DNA of 64,000 nt from Salinicoccus carnicancri Crm (GCF_000330705.1 NZ_ANAM01000008.1:310001-374000), one strand, 5' to 3'; counted from the first letter of the stretch, positions 15,848 through 26,002 are shown. The notes: generated by a model not told the origin, from the sequence alone. Numbers and translations are program-made.

Positions 15848-17437
15848 ATGATAAATCATTCCGAGTTAATCCAAAATCTTATTTCAAAAGAAACGGCTCA
15901 AATCCAGCTTTCGGCCTCACAGCTTGTTGAAAGTTCCCTCAGAAGAGGTGAAGGGAAACTGACCGAATCCGGCGCCCTGAGAGCAGAGACTGGAAAATAT
16001 ACGGGCAGGAGCCCCAAAGACCGTTTCATAGTTGAAGATGACGTTTCCAGGAACAGAGTGGACTGGGGGGAGGTCAACCAGCCGATTTCAGAAGAGGTGT
16101 TCAACACCCTGTACGGGAAAGTCCTTGATCATCTTGATAAGAAAGACGAAGTCTTCGTCTTCAATGGCTATGCCGGTGCGGATGAGAAAACAAGGCTGAA
16201 CCTGAGGGTGGTCAACGAGTACAGCTGGCACAACATGTTCGCCCGTACGATGTTCATCCGCCCTGAAACTAAGGAAGAGGCTCTTGAGATCGATCCACAA
16301 TTCACCATCGTCTCCGCCCCTACTTTCAAAGCGGACCCATCTGTCGACGGTACGAAATCGGAAGCTTTCGTCATTGTCTCCCTTGAAAAAGGTATAATCT
16401 TGATTGGCGGGACTGAATATGCCGGTGAAATGAAAAAATCCATCTTCTCAATCATGAACTACCTGCTGCCTGAAAAAGGCATCTTGAGCATGCACTGCTC
16501 TGCCAACGTGGGTGAAAACAAAGATGTCGCATTGTTCTTCGGCCTTTCAGGCACTGGAAAAACAACGCTTTCCGCAGATCCACAGAGGGAACTTATCGGT
16601 GATGATGAGCACGGATGGAATGAAGATGGCGTATTTAATATCGAAGGCGGATGCTATGCGAAGACAATCAATCTCTCTGCTGAAAAGGAGCCGGAAATCT
16701 TCCAGGCGATCCGTTTCGGTTCTGTTCTGGAAAATGTCGTCCTTGATGAGAGCGGCGAACCGGACTACGATGACGGGGAATTGACGGAAAACACCCGTGC
16801 TGCCTATCCGCTCCATCATATTGATAATGCACGTATCCCGTCTATTGCCGGACATCCGAACACGATCATCTTCCTTACTGCAGATGCGTTCGGTGTACTG
16901 CCACCAATTTCAAAACTGACGAAATCCCAGGCAATGTACCATTTCCTGAGTGGTTTCACTTCCAAGCTTGCAGGAACTGAAAGAGGCATCACTTCTCCTC
17001 AACCTGTTTTCTCTACATGCTTCGGCTCTCCATTCCTGCCGCTTCACGCCACCACTTATGCGAATATGCTCGGCGATCTGATCGATGAACACGAAGTGGA
17101 TGTATACCTTGTGAACACGGGATGGTCCGGCGGTGAATACGGTGTAGGTAAACGTATGGATCTCAGCCATACACGCTCTATGGTAAGACGTGCCATCAGT
17201 GGAGAACTCGCACTTAATGCCTTCGAGGAAGATTCCGTTTTCGGCCTGAGTATTCCGGTCACTGTACCCGGGGTACCAAGTGAAATTCTGAACCCGAGAA
17301 ACACATGGGAGTCCACTGCCGCCTATGATGAAAAGGCCAAGGATCTGAAGGAATCATTCATAGAGAACTTCAAGAAGTTCGGAGAAGGTTCTGACGAGAT
17401 CGCCAGAAACGGCGGTTTCTCACTGCAGACCCAATAA
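15848..17437 (+). CDS. pckA: Phosphoenolpyruvate carboxykinase (ATP)
   Basis: Converts oxaloacetate and ATP to PEP and CO2, the entry step of gluconeogenesis; 529 residues, full length. Visible motifs are [10 protein letters not shown] near residue 52, the kinase-1a P-loop [15 protein letters not shown] near 235, the metal site [22 protein letters not shown] near 255 and the adenine-site region near the C-terminus (LNPRNTW). GGAGG precedes the ATG by eight bases. It is divergent from metK across an 850-base region of decayed sequence. Confidence 0.98.
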   Translation: MINHSELIQNLISKETAQIQLSASQLVESSLRRGEGKLTESGALRAETGKYTGRSPKDRFIVEDDVSRNRVDWGEVNQPISEEVFNTLYGKVLDHLDKKDEVFVFNGYAGADEKTRLNLRVVNEYSWHNMFARTMFIRPETKEEALEIDPQFTIVSAPTFKADPSVDGTKSEAFVIVSLEKGIILIGGTEYAGEMKKSIFSIMNYLLPEKGILSMHCSANVGENKDVALFFGLSGTGKTTLSADPQRELIGDDEHGWNEDGVFNIEGGCYAKTINLSAEKEPEIFQAIRFGSVLENVVLDESGEPDYDDGELTENTRAAYPLHHIDNARIPSIAGHPNTIIFLTADAFGVLPPISKLTKSQAMYHFLSGFTSKLAGTERGITSPQPVFSTCFGSPFLPLHATTYANMLGDLIDEHEVDVYLVNTGWSGGEYGVGKRMDLSHTRSMVRRAISGELALNAFEEDSVFGLSIPVTVPGVPSEILNPRNTWESTAAYDEKAKDLKESFIENFKKFGEGSDEIARNGGFSLQTQ

Positions 17438-17442
17438 TATTG

Positions 17443-17475
17443 AAAGAGCGGCCAAATCAATTTTGGCCGCTCTTT
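17443..17475. terminator. Bidirectional terminator between pckA and the NUDIX gene
   Basis: AAAGAGCGGCCAAA/TTTGGCCGCTCTTT stem, with T-rich tails in both directions. Its right edge touches the NUDIX stop codon. Confidence 0.88.
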
Positions 17476-17936
17476 CATTTTGCAAAGAAAGCATCATCAA
17501 TGCTCATCTCATATAAATATCTGATGCAGTCATCTTCAAGCAGCATACTCCGTTTTTCATCCGGCACTTCATCTATACTTTCAAACATCAACGGCCCCAT
17601 CGTTTCAAGGTAATCGCATTTGAAGAATATATCGTTGACATCCGCAAAATATACGGCTTTCGTAAAAGGCTTCGCGTCATGAACCGTATAGTAACCGACA
17701 TATTTAAGCGTCCCGATGCTCGCGCCTGTCTCTTCGAACACTTCCCTGCGAACAGCCTCTTCCAAAGTTTCTTCCGGCTCTACCTTGCCTCCGGAAAATT
17801 CCACTCCCCTTACTTTATGATCCGTCAGAAGATACTTGCCATCCATCCTGCATATCGCGAGGACATGCCCCGCCGTTTCATTCTCTTTAAATTCCAGCGT
17901 GACTTTTCTTTCTTCAAAATCCATGAATTCAAGCAT
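17475..17936 (-). CDS. ytkD: NUDIX hydrolase (YtkD-like nucleoside triphosphatase)
   Basis: Likely hydrolyses oxidised or other nucleoside triphosphates in the cytoplasm. From ATG 17936 it has 153 residues; GGAG lies eight bases upstream, whereas the in-frame GTG at 17972 (12 residues earlier) touches a poor AAAGG. The NUDIX box is complete: GGKVEPEETLEEAVRREVFE then ETGASIG, with the REVFEETG metal-binding glutamates. Location next to pckA, as for Bacillus ytkD, supports the YtkD assignment; substrate is family inference. Confidence 0.82.
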   Translation of the reverse strand: MLEFMDFEERKVTLEFKENETAGHVLAICRMDGKYLLTDHKVRGVEFSGGKVEPEETLEEAVRREVFEETGASIGTLKYVGYYTVHDAKPFTKAVYFADVNDIFFKCDYLETMGPLMFESIDEVPDEKRSMLLEDDCIRYLYEMSIDDAFFAK

Positions 17937-18013
17937 TTTATCATCTCCGATATTTGCCTTTATGACAGCCACCCTTTATCATTAAGATATTAAAAAGAAT
18001 GTCTGGTGATGTT

Positions 18014-18256
18014 ATGCGTACTGTACTACTTTCTCTGTTCCGGTTTTATCAGAAGTTCATCTCGCCGATGTTCCCGCCAAGCTGCCGCTTCAACCCGACC
18101 TGTTCGAATTACGGCATTGAGGCAATCCGGGAACATGGGGCCCTGAAAGGGACCTGGCTGACGGTAAAAAGGATACTGAAGTGTCATCCGTTCCATCCCG
18201 GAGGATATGACCCTGTACCTTTGAATCCCAAAAATTATACAGAAAAAAAGCAGTAG
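18014..18256 (+). CDS. yidD: Membrane-protein insertion efficiency factor YidD
   Basis: Small amphipathic protein thought to assist YidC/Oxa1-type insertion of membrane proteins. From ATG 18014 it is 80 residues; GGTGA lies just upstream. ATG 17999 would add five residues and has no ribosome site. The family signature is evident: FYQKFISP near residue 11, [16 protein letters not shown] with the conserved cysteines near 25-32, and [14 protein letters not shown] near the C-terminus. Not in an rpmH-rnpA cluster here. Confidence 0.93.
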   Translation: MRTVLLSLFRFYQKFISPMFPPSCRFNPTCSNYGIEAIREHGALKGTWLTVKRILKCHPFHPGGYDPVPLNPKNYTEKKQ

Positions 18257-18278
18257 CCTACATGCTGCTGTTTTTTTC
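18248..18278. terminator. Terminator between yidD and menE
   Basis: AGCAGTAGCC/CATGCTGCT-type imperfect stem with a run of seven T on the plus strand and seven A on the left, serving both convergent genes. It overlaps both 3' ends. Confidence 0.75.
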
Positions 18279-19661
18279 TGTTTCAAATGCTTCCAGATTC
18301 TTCATCCTGGAAACCTTCCCGGTGGAAGTCATGATCACTTCTTTTGTTTCATGGATTTCTTTTGGAAGTTTATACCTTGCCAGGCGTTGCTCAAGCACTG
18401 CCATGACCGCCGTCCTGTCAAAACCGGCTCCTTCTTCCAGTTCAATCAGCAGTACGGGCACTTCCCCCCACTCCGGATCTTTCTGTTTGATGACTACTGA
18501 TTTCCTGACGGAGGCATGGGCTGCCGCAGCATCCTCAATCTCTTTTGGATAGATGTTTTCCCCGCCGCTGATAATCAGATCACTCCTTCTGTCCAGTATG
18601 TAAAGATAACCGTCATCATCAATGCGGCCAATGTCACCGGTCCTGAAATATCCCTCATCAAGTGACAGTTCCGCGTTTACATATCCTGTGGTGACCGCCG
18701 GCCCCTTTACAAGAAGTTCATCTTCATTTTCTCCATCGATCTTGATAGATATATTATCAAGCGGGCGCCCGACCGTCCCTTTAAGAATCTTGGGATCCTC
18801 CGGCGCAATGGAAACAATCTGTGAGCACGTCTCAGTCATCCCGAAAGAATTATATACCGGAAATCCTCTCTCCAGCGCACGGTCCAGAAGATCCATCGTC
18901 ACGCCGGCGCCGCCGAGCAGTATACCTTCGAGATTATGCCTTCCTTCATGCTCCATCATCCGTCCAAGCATCACAGGCACCATGCTGACATGCGTAACTT
19001 CATGCTCCTCCAGCTCCCGCCACACATTCAGCGGTTCGAACTTTTCAATCAGAATCATCGTACAGCCGCGGATGACTGAACGCATCAGTATGGAAAACCC
19101 TGAAATGTGGTAGATTGGATTGACATTCATCCATACACTCCCCGGCCCATAACTGAATCGCTGTTCGCACCCAATGGCCGATTCATAGTGATTTTCATAA
19201 CTCTGCCTTACCGCCTTGGCCCGGCCTGTCGTGCCTGAAGTGAACATGATCGACAAGGTTTCCGCTCCGGCCGTTGCCTCCTCATTGCCTGAAACGCCTT
19301 CAAGATCAATTAACCCTCCGTAATCGACAATTCTGTAACCGTCCATTGAGAGTTTTTTGGTAGCCACTATGGTATCAACTCCCACATCCGTCATCTGCCT
19401 GTCGATTTCAACCTCGGTGAGACGGCGGTTAATCATCACTATTTCAATTTTTGCAAGCATCGCTGCGTGGATCAGAATGACTGATTCAACAGTATTGTCT
19501 ATAAAGAACCCGATTCTTCTCCTGTCCTGTGCATTCAATTTCTTCGAAACCGACAGCGCTTCCTCGTATAAATCTCTGAATGAAAGCTTTTTTCCATTGA
19601 ATACGACAGCTGTCTTTTCAGGACGCACGTCCGCCTGCATCTCCAACCAATTATAATCCAT
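18258..19661 (-). CDS. menE: o-Succinylbenzoate--CoA ligase
   Basis: Adenylate-forming ligase that activates o-succinylbenzoate with CoA in menaquinone synthesis; 467 residues. The AMP-binding P-loop reads SIMFTSGTTGRAKAV near residue 152. Later motifs are NSFGMTETCSQI near 270, YFRTGDIGRIDDDGYLYILD near 350 and RRSDLIISGGENIYP near 370, with the C-terminal lysine in TSTGKVSRMK. It follows menB but is separated by a terminator-like hairpin, suggesting reduced or conditional expression relative to the rest of the operon. Confidence 0.93.
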   Translation of the reverse strand: MDYNWLEMQADVRPEKTAVVFNGKKLSFRDLYEEALSVSKKLNAQDRRRIGFFIDNTVESVILIHAAMLAKIEIVMINRRLTEVEIDRQMTDVGVDTIVATKKLSMDGYRIVDYGGLIDLEGVSGNEEATAGAETLSIMFTSGTTGRAKAVRQSYENHYESAIGCEQRFSYGPGSVWMNVNPIYHISGFSILMRSVIRGCTMILIEKFEPLNVWRELEEHEVTHVSMVPVMLGRMMEHEGRHNLEGILLGGAGVTMDLLDRALERGFPVYNSFGMTETCSQIVSIAPEDPKILKGTVGRPLDNISIKIDGENEDELLVKGPAVTTGYVNAELSLDEGYFRTGDIGRIDDDGYLYILDRRSDLIISGGENIYPKEIEDAAAAHASVRKSVVIKQKDPEWGEVPVLLIELEEGAGFDRTAVMAVLEQRLARYKLPKEIHETKEVIMTSTGKVSRMKNLEAFETEKNSSM

Positions 19662-19676
19662 TCCTACACCTCATTA

Positions 19677-19700
19677 AAAAAGCCCATCATCAGATGGGCA
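19677..19700 (-). terminator. Hairpin/attenuator between menB and menE
   Basis: Minus-strand GCCCATCTGATGATGGGC followed by TTTTTTAA, a compact intrinsic terminator 16 bases before the menE start. As menE lacks an obvious own promoter, it probably attenuates readthrough. Confidence 0.75.
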
Positions 19701-19709
19701 GGATAAAAC

Positions 19710-20528
19710 TTATGGGAATCTCGGGAATTGACCGAAGTCCGGCTTCCTCTTCTCTTTGAATGCTTCTCTTCCCTCTTTCGCTTCATCAGTCGTGTAATAA
19801 AGCAGCGTCGCATCGCCGGCCATTTGCTGTAATCCTGCAAGACCATCTGTATCTGCATTCATACCCGCTTTCAGCAGACGGAGTGCCGTCGGTGAATGTG
19901 CCATCATTTCTTCACACCACTGGACGGTCTCATCCTCGAGCCGGTCAACCGGAACCACAGTGTTCACGAGCCCCATATCCAGTGCTTCCTGTGCATCATA
20001 CTGTCTGCAGAGATACCAGATTTCACGGGCCTTCTTATGCCCTATGATCCGCGCAAGATAGCCTGCACCGTAACCGGCGTCAAATGAGCCCACTTTAGGG
20101 CCGGTCTGTCCGAAGCGTGCGTTGTCTGCAGCGATTGTGAGGTCACATACGACGTGCAGCACATGGCCGCCGCCGATTGCATATCCGGAAACCATCGCAA
20201 CTACCGGTTTCGGGATGACCCGGATCAGACGCTGCAGATCCAGTACGTTCAAACGCGGCACATTGTCCTCTCCTACATAGCCACCGTGACCGCGGACCGA
20301 TTGATCACCGCCGGAACAGAAAGCTCTTTCACCTTCGCCGGCAAGTACGATGACTGCTACGTTCTCATCATCCCTCGCCCTGTTGAATGCATCGATCATC
20401 TCATTTACCGTAAGAGGTGTAAAGGCATTGCGGACTTCCGGACGGTTGATCGTCACTTTCGCAATACCGTTATAGTATTCATACTTTATCTCTTTGTACT
20501 CTTTTAATGTCTGCCATTCTCTAGCCAT
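19710..20528 (-). CDS. menB: 1,4-Dihydroxy-2-naphthoyl-CoA synthase
   Basis: Crotonase-fold enzyme that closes the naphthoquinone ring from o-succinylbenzoyl-CoA; 272 residues, full length. Diagnostic segments are [11 protein letters not shown] near residue 32, the oxyanion [12 protein letters not shown] near 73, [20 protein letters not shown] near 120 and [20 protein letters not shown] near 148, with the MenB-type aspartate. KREEK-type end [14 protein letters not shown] is typical. It overlaps the menH 3' neighbour region by four-base spacing and is in the menF-D-H-B-E operon. Confidence 0.97.
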   Translation of the reverse strand: MAREWQTLKEYKEIKYEYYNGIAKVTINRPEVRNAFTPLTVNEMIDAFNRARDDENVAVIVLAGEGERAFCSGGDQSVRGHGGYVGEDNVPRLNVLDLQRLIRVIPKPVVAMVSGYAIGGGHVLHVVCDLTIAADNARFGQTGPKVGSFDAGYGAGYLARIIGHKKAREIWYLCRQYDAQEALDMGLVNTVVPVDRLEDETVQWCEEMMAHSPTALRLLKAGMNADTDGLAGLQQMAGDATLLYYTTDEAKEGREAFKEKRKPDFGQFPRFP

Positions 20529-20531
20529 TGT

Positions 20532-21311
20532 TCAGCCTCCTATTAAAAACTCTAATACTATTATACCAAACTTATCCGCCGCTTCCATATGAATGTTATG
20601 TCCGGCGCCGGGAATAATCTCAAGACGGCTTTCTGGAATCAGTTCCTCCATCCTCTGATTGATGGCTGCGAACTTCCCGTCCTTCTCACCGGCAAGGAGC
20701 AGCACCGGAACGGATACTCCCGGCAGATCCGCCCAGTATGACTTCTGGGTTCCCGTTCCATAATTGATCAGACTCTCCGCCGCACCGTACGGATTCTGAG
20801 CCAACCTGTTTTCTCTCTGGCGCATCCGCTGACCCGCATCAGCAAAGTCCTGTGATTGGAAAAGTCCCATCTTTTCCCAGGCGTCAATGAAAGAGACATA
20901 ATCGGATAAAATGCTGTCTGCCCGCTTACGGTCAAGTTCCTGACGTTTTTTCCTTTCTGCCGGATCGCTGATTCCGGGCGATGCGCTCTCAAGCACTGCC
21001 GATTTTATCACTCCCGGATGATTGATGATAAGTGATACAGCAACCCTTCCTCCCATGGAGTAGCCGGCGACATGGACCGCCCCCCACCGTGACATGATCA
21101 GTGCGGCAAGCGCATCCGAGACATCATCCATGGAATAGTCTCCGCCGGCTTTCGTATCACCGAACCCCGGTAGATCGACAAACAGTATGTTGAAATGTTC
21201 CATCAGGTGTCCGGCAGCCGGTTCCATGCTCGACATATCCGACAGGAAGCCGTGCATAAGAAGCACTGTCTCCTCGAAGTCGTTATCTTTGAACCTGTAA
21301 TTAAGTTCCAA
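20532..21311 (-). CDS. menH: 2-Succinyl-6-hydroxy-2,4-cyclohexadiene-1-carboxylate synthase (MenH-like)
   Basis: Alpha/beta hydrolase, 259 residues, that eliminates pyruvate from the MenD product. It has the HGFLSDMSSMEP oxyanion region near residue 20, DLPGFGDTKAG near 48, the nucleophile elbow VAGYSMGGRVAVSL near 80 (Ser in GYSMGG), an acidic residue in LLLAGEKDGKF and the catalytic histidine in PGAGHNIHME near 240. Its first codons overlap the end of menD by eleven bases, which indicates translational coupling within the operon. Confidence 0.9.
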   Translation of the reverse strand: MELNYRFKDNDFEETVLLMHGFLSDMSSMEPAAGHLMEHFNILFVDLPGFGDTKAGGDYSMDDVSDALAALIMSRWGAVHVAGYSMGGRVAVSLIINHPGVIKSAVLESASPGISDPAERKKRQELDRKRADSILSDYVSFIDAWEKMGLFQSQDFADAGQRMRQRENRLAQNPYGAAESLINYGTGTQKSYWADLPGVSVPVLLLAGEKDGKFAAINQRMEELIPESRLEIIPGAGHNIHMEAADKFGIIVLEFLIGG

Positions 21312-22968
21312 TGGCTGTCACCATTTTCCCGATTTCCTCTTTGAGCTTCTGATGTTCGAGCAGATTCCTATCTCTGTCAGTCTTTATCTCGATCATGTTT
21401 TTGCCGCTTCTGTTCAGAAGCCTCTCATCCAGTTCGTCCACATCCGTAATTGAGATATGATCGAATCCGTACAGTGCTGCTGCATGGCTGAAATCAAGGT
21501 CGAGCGGCGTTCCGAAGAGACGTTCGAAATGGTCTTTATCCGCGTGCTGCGGGAGGAAGCTGAATATGCCCCCTCCGTTGTTGTTAAACACAATTATATT
21601 TATATCTATATCTTCGAGCTTCGCCATCATGAGACCGTTCATATCATGATAGAGCGCAACATCGCCGATAATCAGTGTGACCGTCCGGCTCAGTGCCGTT
21701 CCGAGCGCTGTTGACACGACGCCGTCGATGCCGTTTGCTCCACGGTTTGAATAGACGGGATGTACGTTAAGTGTATCGTACCTTTCCACATCACGTATCG
21801 GCATACTGCTTGAGAGGAAGAAATTTGTCGCATGTCCGGTTTTCTGGATGATGTCATACGTAAAACGCCCCTCATCAGTGAAGTAACCGATATTTTCATC
21901 AATGAAATCTGTGATGGAGGCTTCGATATGGCTCATCCATTTTTTGAAGTCCGGTGTCCCTCCGGAAAACCCGATCTGCTCCAGTATATCCGGGACATTC
22001 CCGATATAGGATGCCGCCGGGGCCACAGGATAAGTTTTGACTTCCTGCACTTCACTCAACACATACTGCGGCACATTGGTCGAAGAGAGGAATTTATTGG
22101 CCGCCTTCGAAGTCAGCGGCTCCCCGATACGGAGGATGAAATCGAGGTTTTCCTCAATGAAGCTGTACTGTGCTTCACTGAGCACATTGAATATCAGATC
22201 ATGATGTGTCACAGCATTTTTCAGGAATCTGCGCAGGTGCTGTCTCGGATCGAGAATGACAGTCAGATTTTCACGATCGATGATACCTCCGATATCCGAG
22301 AGATCCTCCCTGGTCTCCCCGATCAATAAAAGGCCCGTACCCTGCAACGGTTTTACGGTCTCATCCGTCATCCTATATTCCGGCAGTGCTTTTTGCTTTC
22401 TGTTGAACAGGCCGGTCATTGAGACATCCGGCATGGACGGCTCCCGTACAGGGATATTGATATGGACCGGACCAGTGTTTATGCCGGTGAAAAACCTGGA
22501 ACACTGGAGTATCTTGGTTTCTATCAGATCTTCCAGGGACTCGTGCATGTCGGCAAGCGGCAGTTCTGTAAAGAACTTTACATAATTGCTGTACATATTG
22601 TTCTGTGTAATGGACTGCGGTGCCCCGATACCCCTGAGTTCATGCGGTCTGTCGGCTGTCAGCGCAATCAGCGGTAGATGGCTGAGTCCCGCTTCCGCCA
22701 TAGCTGGCGTATAATTCGCGGCCGCAGTGCCTGATGTGCAGATGAGCCCCACAGGGCTCCGATCTGTCTTTGCAAGTCCCAGAGCAAAGAATGCCGCACT
22801 CCTTTCATCTGGATGTACATAGGTCCTTATCGAAGGATGCAGTTCGGCTGCAATCGCTATAGGTGTTGAACGTGAGCCGGGACTGATGACGACTTCCTCC
22901 ATCCCGTAGGACCACAAAACATCAATGAGTGTAAAAACCTGCTTGGTCAGCATCTCCTGATGGTTCAT
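21301..22968 (-). CDS. menD: 2-Succinyl-5-enolpyruvyl-6-hydroxy-3-cyclohexene-1-carboxylate synthase
   Basis: Thiamine-diphosphate enzyme joining isochorismate and 2-oxoglutarate; 555 residues, full length. Evidence includes EEVVISPGSRSTPIAIAAEL near residue 24, SERS-like DERSAAFFALGLAK near 54, ICTSGTAAANYTPAMAEA near 77 and TADRPHELRGIGAPQSI near 105. The ThDP-binding motif is GDVALYHDMNGL near 435 (GD..) with a downstream NNNGGGIFSFLPQ. Its ATG overlaps the menF stop (ATGA), so both are co-translated. Central step of the menaquinone pathway. Confidence 0.96.
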   Translation of the reverse strand: MNHQEMLTKQVFTLIDVLWSYGMEEVVISPGSRSTPIAIAAELHPSIRTYVHPDERSAAFFALGLAKTDRSPVGLICTSGTAAANYTPAMAEAGLSHLPLIALTADRPHELRGIGAPQSITQNNMYSNYVKFFTELPLADMHESLEDLIETKILQCSRFFTGINTGPVHINIPVREPSMPDVSMTGLFNRKQKALPEYRMTDETVKPLQGTGLLLIGETREDLSDIGGIIDRENLTVILDPRQHLRRFLKNAVTHHDLIFNVLSEAQYSFIEENLDFILRIGEPLTSKAANKFLSSTNVPQYVLSEVQEVKTYPVAPAASYIGNVPDILEQIGFSGGTPDFKKWMSHIEASITDFIDENIGYFTDEGRFTYDIIQKTGHATNFFLSSSMPIRDVERYDTLNVHPVYSNRGANGIDGVVSTALGTALSRTVTLIIGDVALYHDMNGLMMAKLEDIDINIIVFNNNGGGIFSFLPQHADKDHFERLFGTPLDLDFSHAAALYGFDHISITDVDELDERLLNRSGKNMIEIKTDRDRNLLEHQKLKEEIGKMVTAIGT

Positions 22969-24329
22969 CCGTCATTCGCCTCCAGCACATTCAGCATCGG
23001 TGTGAATTTGACCTGTGTCTCCTCGAATTCCTTTTCGCTTGAAGACCCTTTGACAATTCCACATCCTGCAAACAGAGTCGCGCTGTTCGCCTGGATGAGC
23101 ATCGATCTGATCGACACGACAAATTCGGAATCATTGTCCTCATGGATGATACCCACAGGTGCTGCATACAGCCCCCGTGTTCCATATTCCTCCTTCATGA
23201 TATATTCCCGCGCCTTGTTCTTCGGCAGACCGCCGACGGCCGGTGTCGGATGGATGGCATCGAGCAGATCAAAGACATCTGTATCCTCGTTCAATGTGGC
23301 TTTGATCGCCGTATGAAGATGGTAGATATACTTGTTCTCGAGAATCCCTGGTTTTGGATCATACTCCACCCAGTCACTGTACGGCTCCAAATCATGCACA
23401 ATCGATTCGCGGACGACTTCATGTTCATAGCGGTTCTTTTCATCATTCAAAAGGAACGATTTCTGAAGCTCATCCTGTTCACAATCATGGGTTCTTTTGG
23501 CTGAACCCGCTATCGCATTCGTCCGTAATTTATCCCCTTTGATATCAAAAAGTTTTTCCGGTGATTTGGAGATGAATGCGGATTTGCCCTTTTCATAATA
23601 GATTGTGTAAGTACCTTTTTCATTATCCAGTCGTTCCAGCAAAAAAAGCGGATCTGCCGAAGACTTGAAGGTTATCAGTCTCTGTCTCGCAAGCACCACT
23701 TTCCTGAAACTCATTTCATCCAGTACATCAACCGTCCGGTCGACAAGCGCCTTCCATTCACCCGGAAACAGATCTTTCTCCATGTTGATGACAGGTTTGC
23801 CGTCAGCTTTCAATTCTGCATTTTCAATGGCTTCAAGCTCGCTTACTATATCACCGAGTACTGTCTGCAGATCCACTTCTGAAATGACTGCAGTGTAAAA
23901 GAGAACTCCATTTTTCAGGTCGAATTGCCATTTCGGCAGATGGAATTCCACCATGGCGAAGTCATTCCATTCATCAGTGGAATCTTTGGTGTCAAAACGG
24001 GTGCCTCCGAACAGGCTGAGACGCGAAGGGAGACCTTCCTCAAGCCTGACTTTTTGAATTTTATCATAAAGTGCATCTTTCTCTTTGGACAAAGAAAATG
24101 CAGAATATTTATCTCTTCTTATTGATTCCAGATAACCGATGCCTACAATATTATAAGCATCCTCTTTAGAACGGAACCAGTATCTGGACCCAAGTTCAGA
24201 TTCAAAGTGGGAAAACAGTTTTCTCTCATCAATCGCCATACCATATATGGGGAGTTGGAGAGTCAGATAGTTTTTATCTGAATCCAGGCTTATATCATCC
24301 AGAATAGTTTGATACGCTTCCAAGTTCAT
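22965..24329 (-). CDS. menF: Isochorismate synthase
   Basis: Converts chorismate to isochorismate at the start of menaquinone synthesis; 454 residues. The chorismate-binding fold is shown by KVVLARQRLITF near residue 215, SPEKLFDIKGDKLRTNAIAG near 275, HEVVRESIVHDLEPY near 315 and HPTPAVGGLPKNKAREYI near 375. The C-terminal GCGIVKGSSSEKEFEET segment contains the metal-binding glutamates. Menaquinone context, rather than siderophore genes, argues for MenF over EntC/DhbC. First gene of the operon; menA is divergent just upstream. Confidence 0.95.
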   Translation of the reverse strand: MNLEAYQTILDDISLDSDKNYLTLQLPIYGMAIDERKLFSHFESELGSRYWFRSKEDAYNIVGIGYLESIRRDKYSAFSLSKEKDALYDKIQKVRLEEGLPSRLSLFGGTRFDTKDSTDEWNDFAMVEFHLPKWQFDLKNGVLFYTAVISEVDLQTVLGDIVSELEAIENAELKADGKPVINMEKDLFPGEWKALVDRTVDVLDEMSFRKVVLARQRLITFKSSADPLFLLERLDNEKGTYTIYYEKGKSAFISKSPEKLFDIKGDKLRTNAIAGSAKRTHDCEQDELQKSFLLNDEKNRYEHEVVRESIVHDLEPYSDWVEYDPKPGILENKYIYHLHTAIKATLNEDTDVFDLLDAIHPTPAVGGLPKNKAREYIMKEEYGTRGLYAAPVGIIHEDNDSEFVVSIRSMLIQANSATLFAGCGIVKGSSSEKEFEETQVKFTPMLNVLEANDG

Positions 24330-24449
24330 TAATACACACTTCTTTCAGCATAGTTACTCCCATTTTATCATTTATTCATATATGTGTGTATCGTATATAA
24401 TTAAATATGTTAAAATTGTAATCATATTTATTCATAAAGGAAGATGGTC

Positions 24450-25367
24450 ATGCAAGGTACAGAAACACATACAGGGATCAAGAAATACCTCAGTCTGACG
24501 CGTCCCCATACTCTGACGGCCGGATTCGTCCCTGTTCTCGTCGGAACGGCGAGCGTCCTGCTTTTCGCACCGATCAGATGGGATATGTTCATCGCCATGA
24601 TGATTGCCACACTCCTCATCCAGTCCGCGACGAATATGTTCAATGAATACTTTGACTTCAAAAGAGGTCTCGACAGCGCCGAATCGGTGGGGATTGCGGG
24701 GGCGATAGTACGAAACGGAATGTCGCCCCGGCTTGTTCTGAACATCGCCATCCTGTTCTACAGCATTGCCGGCATCATAGGCATTTACATTTCGATAAAC
24801 ACATCGCTCTGGATACTTGTCATCGGGGCTGTATCAATGGCTGTCGGATATCTCTATACAGGGGGCCCTTTCCCTATTTCATGGACCCCGTTCGGGGAGA
24901 TATTCGCCGGGTTCTTCATGGGGACAGTCATTATCATGATTACATTTTTCATCCATACGGAAACGTTGCACTACTTTCCATTGCTGATTTCAATACCGGT
25001 TGCGATTACCATCGGTCTGTTGAACATGGCGAACAACATCAGGGACCGCAGGAAGGATAAGGAAAGCGGCAGGAAGACATTCGTCATCCTTGTGGGCAAG
25101 CCACTTGCAGTCATGACTACAGCAGCCCTGCTGGCATTCTGCTATGCCTTCATTTTCTGGATCGTGTTCTTCAAACCATATGGTTCAGTATTCCTGCTCC
25201 TTACATTCATCTCGATACCGCTGTTCTTGAAAACAGTGCGCCGGATGTGGAGAGGCGACACACCCGCCGAACTCATTCCGGCCATGGCTTCCATGGGAAA
25301 ACTGAATACTGTCTTCGGACTCCTGCTGACAGTTGGTCTCATGATCAATGGAATAACAGGGATATAA
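24450..25367 (+). CDS. menA: 1,4-Dihydroxy-2-naphthoate polyprenyltransferase
   Basis: UbiA-type membrane prenyltransferase attaching the polyprenyl tail to DHNA; 305 residues from ATG 24450, which has AAAGGA eight bases before. The in-frame ATG 24444 is too close. The first aspartate-rich motif is NMFNEYFDFKRGLDS near residue 65 and the second NMANNIRDRRKDKESG near 190; about eight to nine hydrophobic helices are visible. Divergent from menF, so the two could share a control region. Confidence 0.94.
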   Translation: MQGTETHTGIKKYLSLTRPHTLTAGFVPVLVGTASVLLFAPIRWDMFIAMMIATLLIQSATNMFNEYFDFKRGLDSAESVGIAGAIVRNGMSPRLVLNIAILFYSIAGIIGIYISINTSLWILVIGAVSMAVGYLYTGGPFPISWTPFGEIFAGFFMGTVIIMITFFIHTETLHYFPLLISIPVAITIGLLNMANNIRDRRKDKESGRKTFVILVGKPLAVMTTAALLAFCYAFIFWIVFFKPYGSVFLLLTFISIPLFLKTVRRMWRGDTPAELIPAMASMGKLNTVFGLLLTVGLMINGITGI

Positions 25368-25402
25368 AAAATGGCTGGGAAAATTCTTCTCAGCCATTTT
25401 TC
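25367..25402. terminator. Bidirectional terminator after menA
   Basis: AAAAATGGCTG...CAGCCATTTTT stem with A and T runs on either side, ending menA and the opposing small gene. Confidence 0.85.
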
Positions 25403-25911
25403 TATATATATCTCTCCTGCTGCATCTTTTCATGAAATTCCCGTATGCATTCAAAATGGTTGGGGTTTATGTTGCGGATCGTCTTGCTTCGGACCGCACC
25501 TTTTTCATTTTTCAATTTGATGAACAGTACGCCCGATTCATAGTCCCCATAATTGTACTCATCGTCGTTGAACTCCAGGGAAATGATTTCTCTGTACGGG
25601 TAGTAGCTTACAAGCCACTTTGCGCTTTCCTCGCTGAATTTAAAGGCAGAAGCATGTACGAAAATGAGCTCGTCTTCCAACAGGATATAAAGGCCAATCC
25701 GCGTCAGGTTCAGCCGGCAGGTGCCGATGCAGTACACCGGTTTCGACTTATAGATTTCATAGTCAAGGTCCTCAAGCAGATGCTTTTTCACCTGCTGCAG
25801 AAAAAGTAGTTCATCCCCATTGAATTCATGTGGTCCCTTCTCTATTTCAGACATGGGTCTCGGGAGTTCGATGTCATCCAGATATAAATTGACTTCATGA
25901 TAAGAAAACAT
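25402..25911 (-). CDS. Hypothetical protein, possible PH-like fold
   Basis: About 169 residues; ATG 25911 has GGAG seven bases upstream (ATG 25917 is too close). No signal peptide or membrane helix. The middle (ICTCRLNLTRIGLYILLEDE-like region) shows 'xGLYILLEDELIFVHASAF' followed by YPYREIISLEFNDDEYN and SGVLFIKLKNEKG. This pattern of beta-strands resembles bacterial PH-like/YcxB-type domains in proteins of unknown role, but I do not name a family. Standing alone, convergent with menA. Confidence 0.55.
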   Translation of the reverse strand: MFSYHEVNLYLDDIELPRPMSEIEKGPHEFNGDELLFLQQVKKHLLEDLDYEIYKSKPVYCIGTCRLNLTRIGLYILLEDELIFVHASAFKFSEESAKWLVSYYPYREIISLEFNDDEYNYGDYESGVLFIKLKNEKGAVRSKTIRNINPNHFECIREFHEKMQQERYI

Positions 25912-26002
25912 AGACATTCTCCATATTCATTATAGAATTTGACTCCATTATACATCATTCCCATGATGCATAAAAAATATTATTTCCATTACCGAAATAA
26001 TA

